Assembly: GCF_019710585.1 (NCBI RefSeq)
Contig: NZ_JAIFZQ010000007.1
Location: 95,413 to 159,412, forward strand
Direction of reading: 5' to 3'
DNA from: Arthrobacter sp. MAHUQ-56
Lineage (GTDB): Bacteria > Actinomycetota > Actinomycetes > Actinomycetales > Micrococcaceae
Length of the DNA stretch: 64,000 nt
This document shows, in pieces, positions 8,388-19,269 of the stretch. Within the stretch, counting starts at the first letter, position 1. Each line of letters starts with the position of its first letter. Both the position numbers and the translations under genes were made by a program. A model generated the notes under the pieces. It had not been told where the DNA came from and did no database searches. It saw only the letters and a program-made list of their open reading frames with translations.

Positions 8388-9050
8388 ATGGACCGCCTCC
8401 AGCACCCGCTCTTCGCCCGCGCCTTTGCCCGCGCCGTTGGTGCCCTGGACCGCCGCGGGGCCGCTGAGCACCGCAGCCGCGTGCTGGCCGGCCTGCACGG
8501 GTCAGTCATCGAAATCGGCGCAGGCACCGGCTCCTCCTTCCCGCTGTACCCGCCCGCCGTCACGCACGTGCTGGCGCTGGAGCCGGATGACTACCTGCGG
8601 GGTGTGGCGGAGGAGAACGCCGCCACCGCCAGCGTCCCTGTCACGGTGGTTGATGCCGCCGCAGAGCACATTCCCGCAGGAACCGGCAGCGCCGACGCCG
8701 TGGTGGCAAGCCTCGTCCTGTGCAGCGTCAGGAACCAGGCGGAAGCCCTCGCGGAGATCCGCCGTGTCCTCAAGCCCGGCGGGACCCTTGCCTACTATGA
8801 ACACGTCCGCTCCAACCGCCCTCTCCTGGCCAGGGCCGAAGACCTGCTGACCCCCGTGTGGGGGCGGTTCATGGGCGGCTGCCACCTCAACCGCGACACG
8901 CTCGGTGCCATCACGGCGGCAGGTTTCATTGTCGAAGGGAATGTCCGCTTCAACTTTGCCGTGGGGCGCCTGAACCCTCCGCTGGCGCACATCCTGGGCA
9001 CGGCCACGAGCCCGGGACCTGTCCCACAAGCCCGGACGGATCCGGCGTGA
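8388..9050 (+). CDS. Class I SAM-dependent methyltransferase
   Basis: The 220-residue protein carries the SAM-binding motif VIEIGAGTGSSFPLY, an acidic ribose-binding position in LALEPDDYL, motif VVASLVLCSV and KPGGTLAYYEHV, the set seen in UbiE/Methyltransf_11 enzymes. The best match in style is the methyltransferase-like 7 group acting on thiols or small lipophilic molecules. ATG 8388 is chosen because the fold starts just after it; longer forms would overlap the preceding gene. Its stop overlaps the GTG of the P-type ATPase by GTGA, so translation of the two is coupled. The substrate is unknown. Confidence 0.82.
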   Translation: MDRLQHPLFARAFARAVGALDRRGAAEHRSRVLAGLHGSVIEIGAGTGSSFPLYPPAVTHVLALEPDDYLRGVAEENAATASVPVTVVDAAAEHIPAGTGSADAVVASLVLCSVRNQAEALAEIRRVLKPGGTLAYYEHVRSNRPLLARAEDLLTPVWGRFMGGCHLNRDTLGAITAAGFIVEGNVRFNFAVGRLNPPLAHILGTATSPGPVPQARTDPA

Positions 9051-11752
9051 CAGACCTGAACGTCCGGGAACGGGCCTCCCTTCAACTGGCGATCACCGAC
9101 GCCGCCGCACTGACAGCCGGGCAGGCGCTGGAACGGCTGGGCTCCGGACCCTCGGGCCTGGCAGAGGACGAAGCCGCAGCCCGCCTGGTGCAGCTTGGAC
9201 CCAACGCCGTCCGTACCCACCGGGCCAACGCCTGGGCGGTGCTGGGCCGCCAGTTCGCCAGCCCCATCCTGGTCCTCCTGATTGCCACCGCCGCCCTGTC
9301 ACTGTTCCTGGGCGACGCCACCAACTCGGTCGTCATCGGCGTGATCCTGCTGGCCAGCGTGGGTCTCGGCTTCGCCAACGAATACCGCGCCGAGCGCGCA
9401 TCGGAGGCGCTGCACTCCCGCGTCACCCACCGCGCCGCCGTGCAGCGCGGCGGAACCACCCGGGACGTGGACGTCACCGCCCTCGTGCCGGGCGACGTCG
9501 TCCATCTCTCCATGGGCGCCATCATCCCCGCGGACATCCGCCTCCTGACCACCAACGACCTCCTGTGCGACGAAAGCATCCTCACCGGGGAGTCCCAGCC
9601 CGCCGCCAAGGACCCTGCTCCCGTGCCGGCCGGCGCGGCCCTGGCCGACCTCGCCTCCTGCGCCTTCATGGGCACCGTGGTCCACTCCGGCAGCTGCAGC
9701 GGCGTGGTGGTGGCCACCGGCGGCCGCGCAGAGTTCGGCCGGATCGCGCTGGGCCTGGGCGAGCGGCAGCCGCAGACCGAGTTCCAGCTGGGGTTGAAGC
9801 GCTTTTCCTTCCTGCTGCTGCAGGTGGCCATCGTGCTCACCTCGCTGATCTTCATCGCCAACGTGCTGCTGCAGCGCCCACTGCTGGAATCGCTCCTGTT
9901 CTCCCTGGCCATCGCGGTGGGCATCACGCCTCAGCTGCTTCCCGCCGTCGTCAGCACCAGCCTTGCCACGGGCACCCGCCAGCTGGCCCGGCGCAGAGTT
10001 CTGGTGAAGCGGCTGGTGTGCATCGAGGACCTGGGGGACATGGACATCCTGGTCACGGACAAGACCGGCACGCTTACCGAGGGGAAGATCAGCTACACCG
10101 GCGCACTGCCGGCCTCCCCGGACATGTCCGACGACGGCCTGCTGACCCTGGGCCTGCTGGCCACCGAGGCGGATTACAGCGGCGGCACGGTATCGGCTGC
10201 CGGGCAGAACCCGCTGGACGCGGCGTTGTGGGAGAGCCCGGGCGCGGCTGCTTTCGAACCCGCGCGGTTCGAGCGGCTCGACCTGATCGGCTTCGACCAC
10301 CAGCGGCGGCGGACCACCGTGCTGGTCCGGGAAGCGGATGGCCCTGCGCTGGTTGCCACAAAGGGAGCACCCGAGGACGTGCTGGCTTTGTGCGGACCCA
10401 CCCCGCCTGCCGTGCAGGCCATGCTGGATGGACAGTTCGACGCCGGCGCCCGGGTGGTTGCCGTGGCCACCCGTCCTGCCGCCGGGCTGGGGCAGCTGGT
10501 GCCCGCGGACGAGCGGGACCTCACCCTGGCCGGCTTCCTCGTGTTCCTGGACCGCCCCAAGGCCAACGCCCGTCAGTCGCTGGACCGGCTGGAGGCCCTG
10601 GGCATTTCCGTGAAGCTCGCCACCGGGGACAACGCGAAGGTGGCGGAAAAGGTCTGCGCCGACCTGGACGTGGTCTCGGGCGGCACGCTCACCGGCGCCG
10701 AGGTGGAGGGAATGTCCGACGCCGACCTGTCCGCCGCCGCGCGCACGGCCACCATCTTCGCCCGCGTCTCCCCGGAACAAAAGGCCCGCATCATCACGCT
10801 CCTGCGGGAGAGCGGCGGCGCGGTGGGCTTCATGGGCGATGGCGTGAACGACGCCCTGGCACTGCACAAGGCGGACATCGGCATCTCCGTGGACACCGCA
10901 ACGGACGTGGCCAAGGATGCGGCCGACGTCGTCCTCCTCGACAAGGACCTCGGCGTCCTGGCGGACGGCGTGATGGAGGGGCGGCGGATCTTCGCCAACA
11001 CCATCAAGTACGTGCTGATGGGCACATCCAGCAACTTCGGCAACATGTTCAGCGCTGCTGTTGCATCGGTGGTGCTGAGCTTCCTGCCCATGCTGCCCGG
11101 CCAGATCCTGCTGAACAACCTGCTCTACGACAGCGGGCAGCTCGCCATCCCGGGCGACCGCGTGGACAAGGAACAGCTGCGGGCGCCCTCGCACTGGAAC
11201 ATCGCCTTCATCCGCCGGTTCATGCTGCTTTTCGGGCCCATCAGCTCGCTGTTCGACTTCGCCACGTTCGCCCTGATGCTGTTCGTGTTCACCGCAGCCC
11301 CCGGGGAGTTCCGTGCAGGCTGGTTCATCGAATCCATCGCCACCCAGACCCTGATCATCTTCGCCATCCGCACCCGGCGCGTCCCGTTCCTGCGCAGCCG
11401 GCCCTCTGCCGGACTTCTCGCAGCCTCGCTGGGCGTGGTGGCGCTGGGGGTGTTCCTGCCGCTTTCACCCCTGGCCGGGGTCCTGGGCTTCGACCCGCTG
11501 CCGGTGCCGTTCTTCCTGGCCCTGCTGGGCATGGTGGTGGTGTACCTGGTCCTGGTGGAGCTGGCCAAGCAGTGGTTCTTCACCCGCGGCGCACAGCAGG
11601 TGCCCGTGGTACCGCCGCCGGTCCAGCGCCGGCACGCCACCCACCACATCTCCCGCCGCGCGTTCCGCTTCAGCAGCCCGGTCCGGGTGCCGAGGTCAGG
11701 TGCGCACCGCGTCAGGGTGCGGCGGCGCCGTAATCATCAGGCCAGGCGGTGA
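9047..11752 (+). CDS. mgtA: MgtA-type magnesium-translocating P-type ATPase
   Basis: The 901-residue integral membrane ATPase has the phosphorylation motif DKTGTLTEG with Asp near residue 338, the phosphatase loop with LTGESQPAAKD, the ATP-binding KGAPEDV and the hinge GDGVNDALALHKADIGISVD. The overall order and the C-terminal membrane block fit the P3B magnesium-importing family (MgtA/MgtB). The start is GTG 9047, overlapping the methyltransferase stop, and gives a normal N-terminal cation ATPase domain. The last 45 or so residues are unusually basic (ending VRRRRNHQARR) and look like a lineage-specific tail. It probably imports Mg2+ under limitation or stress; no Mg2+ leader structure is seen because it is internal to an operon. 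Confidence 0.92.
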   Translation: MTDLNVRERASLQLAITDAAALTAGQALERLGSGPSGLAEDEAAARLVQLGPNAVRTHRANAWAVLGRQFASPILVLLIATAALSLFLGDATNSVVIGVILLASVGLGFANEYRAERASEALHSRVTHRAAVQRGGTTRDVDVTALVPGDVVHLSMGAIIPADIRLLTTNDLLCDESILTGESQPAAKDPAPVPAGAALADLASCAFMGTVVHSGSCSGVVVATGGRAEFGRIALGLGERQPQTEFQLGLKRFSFLLLQVAIVLTSLIFIANVLLQRPLLESLLFSLAIAVGITPQLLPAVVSTSLATGTRQLARRRVLVKRLVCIEDLGDMDILVTDKTGTLTEGKISYTGALPASPDMSDDGLLTLGLLATEADYSGGTVSAAGQNPLDAALWESPGAAAFEPARFERLDLIGFDHQRRRTTVLVREADGPALVATKGAPEDVLALCGPTPPAVQAMLDGQFDAGARVVAVATRPAAGLGQLVPADERDLTLAGFLVFLDRPKANARQSLDRLEALGISVKLATGDNAKVAEKVCADLDVVSGGTLTGAEVEGMSDADLSAAARTATIFARVSPEQKARIITLLRESGGAVGFMGDGVNDALALHKADIGISVDTATDVAKDAADVVLLDKDLGVLADGVMEGRRIFANTIKYVLMGTSSNFGNMFSAAVASVVLSFLPMLPGQILLNNLLYDSGQLAIPGDRVDKEQLRAPSHWNIAFIRRFMLLFGPISSLFDFATFALMLFVFTAAPGEFRAGWFIESIATQTLIIFAIRTRRVPFLRSRPSAGLLAASLGVVALGVFLPLSPLAGVLGFDPLPVPFFLALLGMVVVYLVLVELAKQWFFTRGAQQVPVVPPPVQRRHATHHISRRAFRFSSPVRVPRSGAHRVRVRRRRNHQARR

Positions 11753-11851
11753 CGCGTGTTGCTAGCATGGTCGAAAGAGGCGGTGGGGGCTGTCACTTAA
11801 ATGCCGGACCAGGGTGAAGTAGCCCGCCCCAGTGAGGCCGGCCAATACTGA

Positions 11852-14229
<2,378 letters not shown>

Positions 14230-14339
14230 GGAGGTGCTCTCGTCGGTTCGGTGCCCTCCCCGGCCACCTTCCCCGTGCAGCCACCCCTTCGAAAGGAACT
14301 TCAATCCATCATCCCGCATATTGCCGCCGTCCGATACCC

Positions 14340-14356
14340 ATTCCCGGATCGGGAAT
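14340..14356. promoter_or_regulatory. Perfect 17-base palindrome upstream of the response regulator gene
   Basis: ATTCCCG-GAT-CGGGAAT is a perfect inverted repeat 111 bases before ATG 14229, in the 211-base gap between the response regulator and the next gene. It is a candidate operator, possibly autoregulatory. Confidence 0.45.
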
Positions 14357-14395
14357 TGCCGGTACCGCGGCTGGGGTGATGCAGGCGGGGCCTGT

Positions 14396-14431
14396 GGTGC
14401 TGAGTCTTTCAAAGGTGCTGTGTCTTTCAAA
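14396..14431. repeat. Two tandem 18-base direct repeats
   Basis: The unit GGTGCTGAGTCTTTCAAA (14396-14413) is followed directly by GGTGCTGTGTCTTTCAAA (14414-14431), one mismatch. The pair lies nine bases past the stop of the gene at 14441 and about 165 bases before the response regulator start. It could bind a regulator or be a simple duplication. Confidence 0.6.
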
Positions 14432-14440
14432 ACGGTGTGT

Positions 14441-14920
14441 TCAGGCCGCCCTCGGCCGGGGACGGGCGAGGAAGACCTCCAGCGATTGGAACGTGGCGTC
14501 GGCTTCGTCGAACGCAGGGTTCCCATGCGGGTGCAGACGGTGCAGGAGCCCGCCGTTGTGCCGGAGCCGCCGGCGGGCGGTGCCTATGGCGCGGCTGGCA
14601 AAGTCGACGTCGCCCCGGTGGCGGAGCAGCGGGAAGGTCATGCCCTGCATCGAGCCCAGGGCCACCGCGAGCACATTGGCGTCCACCTGGCGGCCTGCAG
14701 CCCGGTGACGGCGCAACTGGGCAGCGAACCCGTCCCATACTTTCCGAGCCGCGATCCGCGCCACTTCCGTCCGTGCTTCGTTGTCCGGCAAACCCCGGCA
14801 CAGCAGTTCCTGGTGGAGGCACTCCAACGCGGCGAGCTCTTCTTCCTGTGCCATTGGCACCGGTGATGTCAGGGCCTGTGACGGCGGAACGGAATGACGC
14901 GTGAGGATGTCAGCGGGCAT
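14441..14920 (-). CDS. Hypothetical protein, Arg/Ala-rich, near the DosS/DosR-like pair
   Basis: The 159-residue protein starts at ATG 14920 behind GAAAGGAG, which is why longer upstream starts are not used. It has no signal peptide or membrane segment. A helical stretch from MAQEEELAALECLHQELLCR runs into ARTEVARIAARKVWDGFAA, and the C-terminal half is arginine-rich. I do not recognise a family. It sits between the response regulator (same strand, downstream) and the divergent membrane protein at 15224. Two DosR-like boxes lie in the 303-base gap upstream (14921-15223), and I see nothing else in that gap. Function unknown. Confidence 0.6.
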   Translation of the reverse strand: MPADILTRHSVPPSQALTSPVPMAQEEELAALECLHQELLCRGLPDNEARTEVARIAARKVWDGFAAQLRRHRAAGRQVDANVLAVALGSMQGMTFPLLRHRGDVDFASRAIGTARRRLRHNGGLLHRLHPHGNPAFDEADATFQSLEVFLARPRPRAA

Positions 14921-15067
14921 GCCGCGCTCCTTTCGATGCCTTCGCGTGTGGATGCCTTCACGGCCACATGTCCTTGGGGTTCTGCGTGGAATGCCGCTCC
15001 GGCCTCGCGACGTGAGGACCCGGACGGCGCCTTTACCAGCGTGCCAAAGCACGCTGGCCCCTCCATA

Positions 15068-15081
15068 GGGCTGAAGGTCCC
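15068..15081. promoter_or_regulatory. Weak DosR-box-like site in a divergent region
   Basis: Read on the minus strand this is GGGAC-CTTC-AGCCC, with an intact left half and one mismatch in the right half of GGGAC-N4-GNCCC. It lies 148 bases before the gene starting at 14920 and 143 bases before the one starting at 15224. Confidence 0.3.
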
Positions 15082-15129
15082 GTATCGGGGTGCTGGGACT
15101 TGGCCGCGATGCCAGGGGTTGGAAGGCGG

Positions 15130-15143
15130 GGGGCTTTGTGCCC
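15130..15143. promoter_or_regulatory. Weak DosR-box-like site upstream of membrane protein gene
   Basis: GGGGC-TTTG-TGCCC follows the same pattern with one mismatch in the right half. It lies 81 bases before GTG 15224, close to the spacing seen for the stronger boxes at 6798 and 7622. Confidence 0.35.
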
Positions 15144-15223
15144 TGTTTCCGTTTCCGGGCCGGTCCTAGCCTGAGTTAAGCAGCGCGGCGCGCGGCCGCC
15201 TGCCGTATCCCGGGAGGCACACG

Positions 15224-15925
15224 GTGAAATCGGCAAACGCAAGCATCATCGCAGGCATCGTCCTCATGGCGCTGGGTGTGCTGTTGCTGCTGGACCGGCT
15301 CGGCATTATGGACAGCGCAGCCTTTGTGGCGCCGGTGGCCTTCGCAGCCGTCGGGGTCCTGTTCCTGTCCCTGTTCATCAGGCGCCAGGAGTTCTGGTGG
15401 GCCGCCATCCCCGGCTCCGTGTTCCTGGGCCTGGCGGCGGTCATCACGGCCACACAGCTCACGGGCGGCGCCTGGGGCGCAGCCCTTCTGTTCCTCTTCA
15501 TGGGGGCGGGCTTCGCCGCTGTGTTCCTGCGGGAACCCGGCAACTGGTGGGCCCTGATCCCGTCGGGCGTCATGTTCACGCTGGCGGTCATCGTGGCCCT
15601 CCCGCAGGAGCTGCAGGGCACGCCCACCGCCGCCGTCCTCTTCCTTGGCCTGGCGGCCACCTTCGGCGTGCTTTCCCTGATCCCGGTGCGCATCGATGAG
15701 GCAGCCGAGCACCCCGACCGGATGAAGTGGCCGTTGATCCCGGCCGGGATCCTCGCCGTCATGGGACTGATCTTTGTCCTCCAGGCCACGGCGATATTCA
15801 TTCCCATGGACTTCGCCGTGCCCGCCGTCATGGTCCTGGCGGGTGTAGCACTGCTGATCTACGCATACGTCGCCCACCGCGACGGGCAGCAGAAGGCACA
15901 CGGACCCGGCCCCCGGGCAGGCTAG
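15224..15925 (+). CDS. Multi-pass membrane protein of unknown function
   Basis: The 233-residue product starts at GTG 15224 behind GGGAGG. It is almost entirely hydrophobic, with about eight short membrane segments in four similar pairs, each resembling a DUF5668/LiaF-N type unit (GIVLMALGVLLLLDRLGI at the N-terminus). The tail is short and polar. Such proteins often accompany envelope-stress two-component systems, which fits the neighbouring kinase pair, but no function is assignable. Confidence 0.7.
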   Translation: MKSANASIIAGIVLMALGVLLLLDRLGIMDSAAFVAPVAFAAVGVLFLSLFIRRQEFWWAAIPGSVFLGLAAVITATQLTGGAWGAALLFLFMGAGFAAVFLREPGNWWALIPSGVMFTLAVIVALPQELQGTPTAAVLFLGLAATFGVLSLIPVRIDEAAEHPDRMKWPLIPAGILAVMGLIFVLQATAIFIPMDFAVPAVMVLAGVALLIYAYVAHRDGQQKAHGPGPRAG

Positions 15926-15971
15926 GAGACCGGCAGGCTAGTAGACCGGGCAGGCTGACGGCTTTGGGCGG

Positions 15972-17049
15972 TTAACGGACCTTCCGCGCGGGCCGCAGCA
16001 GCGTGGCCCACAGGTGCCAGAGCATCCCGGCCATGGTGGCAAGGAATGCTGCGACCGCGAGCCACAGCTCGGCCCGGCCGATCGCTGCCACCAGGGGTAA
16101 CTGGTCGGCGCGGCCGAGGTAGATCCCGGCCACGGCGTACATCCCGAGGGGGAAGATGACGCTCCACAGGCCGGGCTCGTAGGACAAAGGAACGCGGTGG
16201 AGCACGTGCCGCCACCACCCGGCCGCGAGCAGCACCGGAAACAGCCACGAGGCGAAGGCCCAGAAGACCACGGACGCGCCGGCCACCAGCCCTCGGGTTG
16301 CATCCACCATGGGCGCACCCGCCATCTCCACGATCCGCGCTCCCGCCAGGACACTGATGGCCATGGCGCCCATGGCTACGAAGTATTGCGGACGCAGATC
16401 CTCGGGGCGGATGGGGTAGGTCATCAGCCGCAGCGAAACGAAGATGCCCACCGCGGCGTAGAGGATGAGGCCCACCGACCAGGCCACGACGCCGGCAAGC
16501 GCCAGGGGTGCGCGCCAGCCGGGCCCGGCGAGCGGTTCGAGGGACGCGGCCGCCACCGCCACTGACTGGCTGGCCACGCACCAAATGAACCAGGTGCCGT
16601 TGGCATCCTTGACCACGGGCCGCTCCGCGCGGCCCAGCACGGCCGTCCATGGGATGACGTAGCCGAGCACCACCCAGGCGAGCGTTGCGGCTGCCAGGAG
16701 GACCGCCGTCGCGCCTGGCCACCCTGCCATCCCAAGCCGCACGCCGAGGACGTTGGTGCCGGCAATGAAAGTGAAGAAGCCGAATGCCCGGCCGGGATCG
16801 AGGAAGTCGCGGCGCATGTCGGCGGGGAACCGGGCGAGGCGGAACAGGCTGAGCGACAAGGATCACGGCATAGGAGACCGCGCAGGCCACCAGCAGCGCC
16901 ACGGAAAGGACATGGAAGCCTTCCAGTTCAAGGCCCACTGAGATGATGCCGCTGGCCATGGTGAGGGCGAAGTATCCCGGGGTCAGGGTTTGCACCGCCT
17001 CGTTGACCCGGGAGCCCAGGGAGATCCGGGCGGCATCGGCGGTGTTCAT
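15972..17049 (-). pseudogene. TDT/TehA-family transporter disrupted by a single-base frameshift
   Basis: Codons from ATG 17049 to 16861 encode TPGYFALTMASGIISVGLEL and the next helix of a tellurite-resistance/dicarboxylate (SLAC1-like) transporter. The frame then runs into unrelated sequence. From 16859 a second frame, one base displaced, continues with SLSLFRLARFPADM and eight further helices to the stop at 15972. Removing one base near 16860 would restore a product of about 358 residues, normal for the family. No slippery motif or nearby stem suggests programmed shifting. It is either a true pseudogene or an assembly error. It lies next to genes with DosR-like boxes. Confidence 0.8.
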
Positions 17050-17109
17050 GCCACCAAGCTTAGGACTGGTGCCCCGCCCCATCCGCGAGGCGGCCCTTTG
17101 CGGGACGTC

Positions 17110-18012
17110 TCAGGCAGTGCCGCTGGCGGCCTCCGCCTTGGCTTTGATGCCGGCCAGCTGTTCGGCCTGGCTGTGTTCGGACATCTTGATGACAAGTGCA
17201 TCCACGGCGGCTTCGGCCATATTCCGGGGCACCACGTCCGACCTCATGTCGAGGCGGGTGCCGCCGTCAACGGCCGAGACCTCCACCTTGAAGACCGGCC
17301 CCATGGCCGCCTTTGACGTGAAGTGCTCATTGGGAACGAACTCGGTGTATTCGTGCGTCGTCTTGAGTGGAATACCGAGGACCTTCCATGCCGCCTGGAA
17401 GGTGGTGCCGACGCCCTCGGGGGTGGTCTTAAGGTCGGAGATCTGCACGTCCGGTCCCAGCCAGACATGGGGATCCTTCACCAGGTCGAAGACCCGATCC
17501 ACCGGCGCGGCGATGGTGATGCCACCGAACATCGTCAGCGTTTGGCCGGACACGGCGCCGGCGGCTTCCGGGACCGCCTTCTTCCCGGTCTCGATGAGGC
17601 TCTTGACGTTGGCCACCATGCCCTTGATGTCGTCTTCGGTCATCCGGACAAAAAGCGCCTGCGCCGGGACCCGGACCAGCGGGGCCTGGATATCGAGGAC
17701 TGAATCGACCGTCAGCGCGGTGCCCGTGCCCGCCGGTTCCAGGGAGAACGTGATGACAGGCCCGAACGACCTGGAGACAATGCGCTTGTTGGGAACCACC
17801 TCGCGGTACTCGTGGGTGACATGCATGGGAATGCCCCACGCCTTCGCTGACCACCGTGCGGACGTGCCGATGCCCTCCGGCCTGATGTCCAGCTGGGTGA
17901 CTTCGCTGTCCCCGGGGAATGCCTTCATCCAGTTCGTCGGGTCGCTCAGGAAGGAGAACACCTTGTCCACGGGGGCGTTGATCATGGTGCTCTGTGAGAC
18001 GTTCCTGGTCAT
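17110..18012 (-). CDS. Tandem two-domain SRPBCC protein
   Basis: The 300-residue protein consists of two similar SRPBCC domains, each about 145 residues. The first begins STMINAPVDKVFSFLSDPTN with HEYREVVPNKRI, and the second begins ITIAAPVDRVFDLVKDP with HEYTEFVPNEHF, so it looks like an internal duplication. ATG 18012 is chosen because AAAGGAG lies at a good distance; an upstream ATG overlaps that site. SRPBCC proteins bind hydrophobic ligands. A DosR-like box lies 82 bases upstream. No ligand or partner can be named. Confidence 0.82.
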   Translation of the reverse strand: MTRNVSQSTMINAPVDKVFSFLSDPTNWMKAFPGDSEVTQLDIRPEGIGTSARWSAKAWGIPMHVTHEYREVVPNKRIVSRSFGPVITFSLEPAGTGTALTVDSVLDIQAPLVRVPAQALFVRMTEDDIKGMVANVKSLIETGKKAVPEAAGAVSGQTLTMFGGITIAAPVDRVFDLVKDPHVWLGPDVQISDLKTTPEGVGTTFQAAWKVLGIPLKTTHEYTEFVPNEHFTSKAAMGPVFKVEVSAVDGGTRLDMRSDVVPRNMAEAAVDALVIKMSEHSQAEQLAGIKAKAEAASGTA

Positions 18013-18093
18013 ACTTTCCATCTCCTTTCGGGTCAGGAGCTCCGGCGTCGGCTCCCGCCGTTCCAGTGCAGCCCGAAAGGAAGGCCGGGAACA

Positions 18094-18107
18094 GGGCAAA
18101 AAGTCCC
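18094..18107. promoter_or_regulatory. DosR-box-like site upstream of tandem SRPBCC gene
   Basis: On the minus strand the sequence is GGGAC-TTTT-TGCCC, with a perfect left half and one mismatch in the right half. It lies 82 bases before ATG 18012, in the same orientation-neutral position as the other boxes. Confidence 0.4.
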
Positions 18108-18155
18108 GGCGGACCCCCGTAACCGAAAAGGGGGGAACGCAAGGGGCGGACCCGG

Positions 18156-18569
18156 CTACTCCGCCCCCGCCCGGTTCACGGCATTGGGCCTGCCGGCCTT
18201 GGCGGGCCGGGCCTTCGGCTCCTTGGCAGGGAGCGTGGCGACGTAGCCCAGCGCCTTCTCGGCCCATGCCCTGGCACGGGTGTCGTCGCCGTCGCCCTCT
18301 TCATTCCACACTTCCGGCAGTCCCGTGTACCCGCCCATGGGCCGCCCGGCCGGCCCGAAGGGTACGGTCCGTTCCGAGGACTCCAGCAGTTCCTTGTCCT
18401 CGGCGGACAGCTTCACGCCGATGGTGGACCCGAATAGCCCGGCGAACATGTTGCCATTGACGAAGGCCCCCAGGTTGCCGAACATCGGTTTCACCACCAC
18501 GCCAGGGCGGTCCGGGACCACGCGCCGGAAGCGCTCCTTCTCTTCCTCGGTTGCCTTGGGCATGTCCAT
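18156..18569 (-). CDS. TfoX N-terminal domain protein
   Basis: The 137-residue protein starts at ATG 18569 behind GGGAG. Residues 1-105 match the TfoX/Sxy N-terminal domain, with PMFGNLGAFVNGNMFAGLFG and FGPAGRPMGGYTGLPEVW. The remainder is a basic, Ala/Pro/Lys-rich tail (AKEPKARPAKAGRPNAVNRA). In gamma-proteobacteria TfoX controls competence, but single-domain forms in actinobacteria have no established role. It ends just upstream of the tandem SRPBCC gene on the same strand. Confidence 0.85.
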   Translation of the reverse strand: MDMPKATEEEKERFRRVVPDRPGVVVKPMFGNLGAFVNGNMFAGLFGSTIGVKLSAEDKELLESSERTVPFGPAGRPMGGYTGLPEVWNEEGDGDDTRARAWAEKALGYVATLPAKEPKARPAKAGRPNAVNRAGAE

Positions 18570-18713
18570 GGCTTCATCTCCCGTTGAAAGGGCTGCGTCC
18601 GCAGATCTGGAGGCAGGATATGCCTATTCCCGCCGGTGGTCGAGGACGTGCGGGCGGCCGCTGCGGGGCCGGAAGAAACTCATGCCTGAACAGGTGAAAC
18701 ATCCGGAAGGAGT

Positions 18714-18750
18714 GCTATATATAGCTCAAGGCAACTATTTTTTGGTTGCC
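18714..18750. promoter_or_regulatory. AT-rich palindrome and short hairpin upstream of the Nramp-like operon
   Basis: GCTATATATAGC (18714-18725) is a perfect 12-base palindrome, unusually AT-rich for this genome. GGCAAC (18730-18735) and GTTGCC (18745-18750) then form a stem around a T-rich nine-base loop. They lie 58-94 bases before ATG 18808. A metal-responsive operator or leader structure is possible but unproven. Confidence 0.45.
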
Positions 18751-18807
18751 GTGCCGCAGGTTATGGATCCGGGTGCCACCCGGGGGCTGGAGGCAAAGGT
18801 GCTGAAC

Positions 18808-19269
18808 ATGCCGGGCCCGGCCTCCGCCGCCAGCAAGAAGTTCCTTGCCGCCCTGGCATTTTCCGCGCTCGCACTCCTCACCGCGTGCACCGGCAGCACC
18901 AGCGAAACGGTCGCGACGGCTGTCAAGGACAGCTCTTCGGCGGTCGCCACCGCGCGCCTCGCCCTGCGGCAGGACATGGACGGAAAGCTGACCCGGGCCG
19001 CAACCTCCACAGCCCTCGACGACGGGCTCAAGGAAGTCCAGGCCAGCCGCGGCACCGTCCTGAAGCTCTCGGCCGCCACCCAGGGGGACCGCGACACCCA
19101 AAAGCAGGCCCTTGATGTGCTGGACCAGTGCGCGGCAGGTTTCGCAACCGCCCGCGCCGCGCTGTCAACGTCCGACGGCGCTGCCCCCTCCCTGCCCGAC
19201 GGGGACAGGGCGCTCGCAGCGGCCGAGGACGTCCTGGACCAGCTGGCCAGGAAGGTGGGGTCCACATGA
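18808..19269 (+). CDS. Small lipoprotein, first gene of the Nramp-like operon
   Basis: The 153-residue product starts at ATG 18808 and has a lipoprotein signal ending LLTACTGS, so the mature chain is anchored on the outer face of the membrane. The rest is helical and polar (TAVKDSSSAVATARLALRQD, AATSTALDDGLKEVQ, AAEDVLDQLARKV), with a lone cysteine near DVLDQCAAGF. I recognise no family. Its TGA overlaps the ATG of the transporter, so it is translationally coupled to it and may be an accessory or extracytoplasmic sensor. Confidence 0.72.
   Translation: MPGPASAASKKFLAALAFSALALLTACTGSTSETVATAVKDSSSAVATARLALRQDMDGKLTRAATSTALDDGLKEVQASRGTVLKLSAATQGDRDTQKQALDVLDQCAAGFATARAALSTSDGAAPSLPDGDRALAAAEDVLDQLARKVGST

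Noticed and set aside
16840..16880. Programmed frameshift in the TDT transporter gene
   Set aside because: No slippery heptamer, internal ribosome site or downstream stem was seen at the junction.
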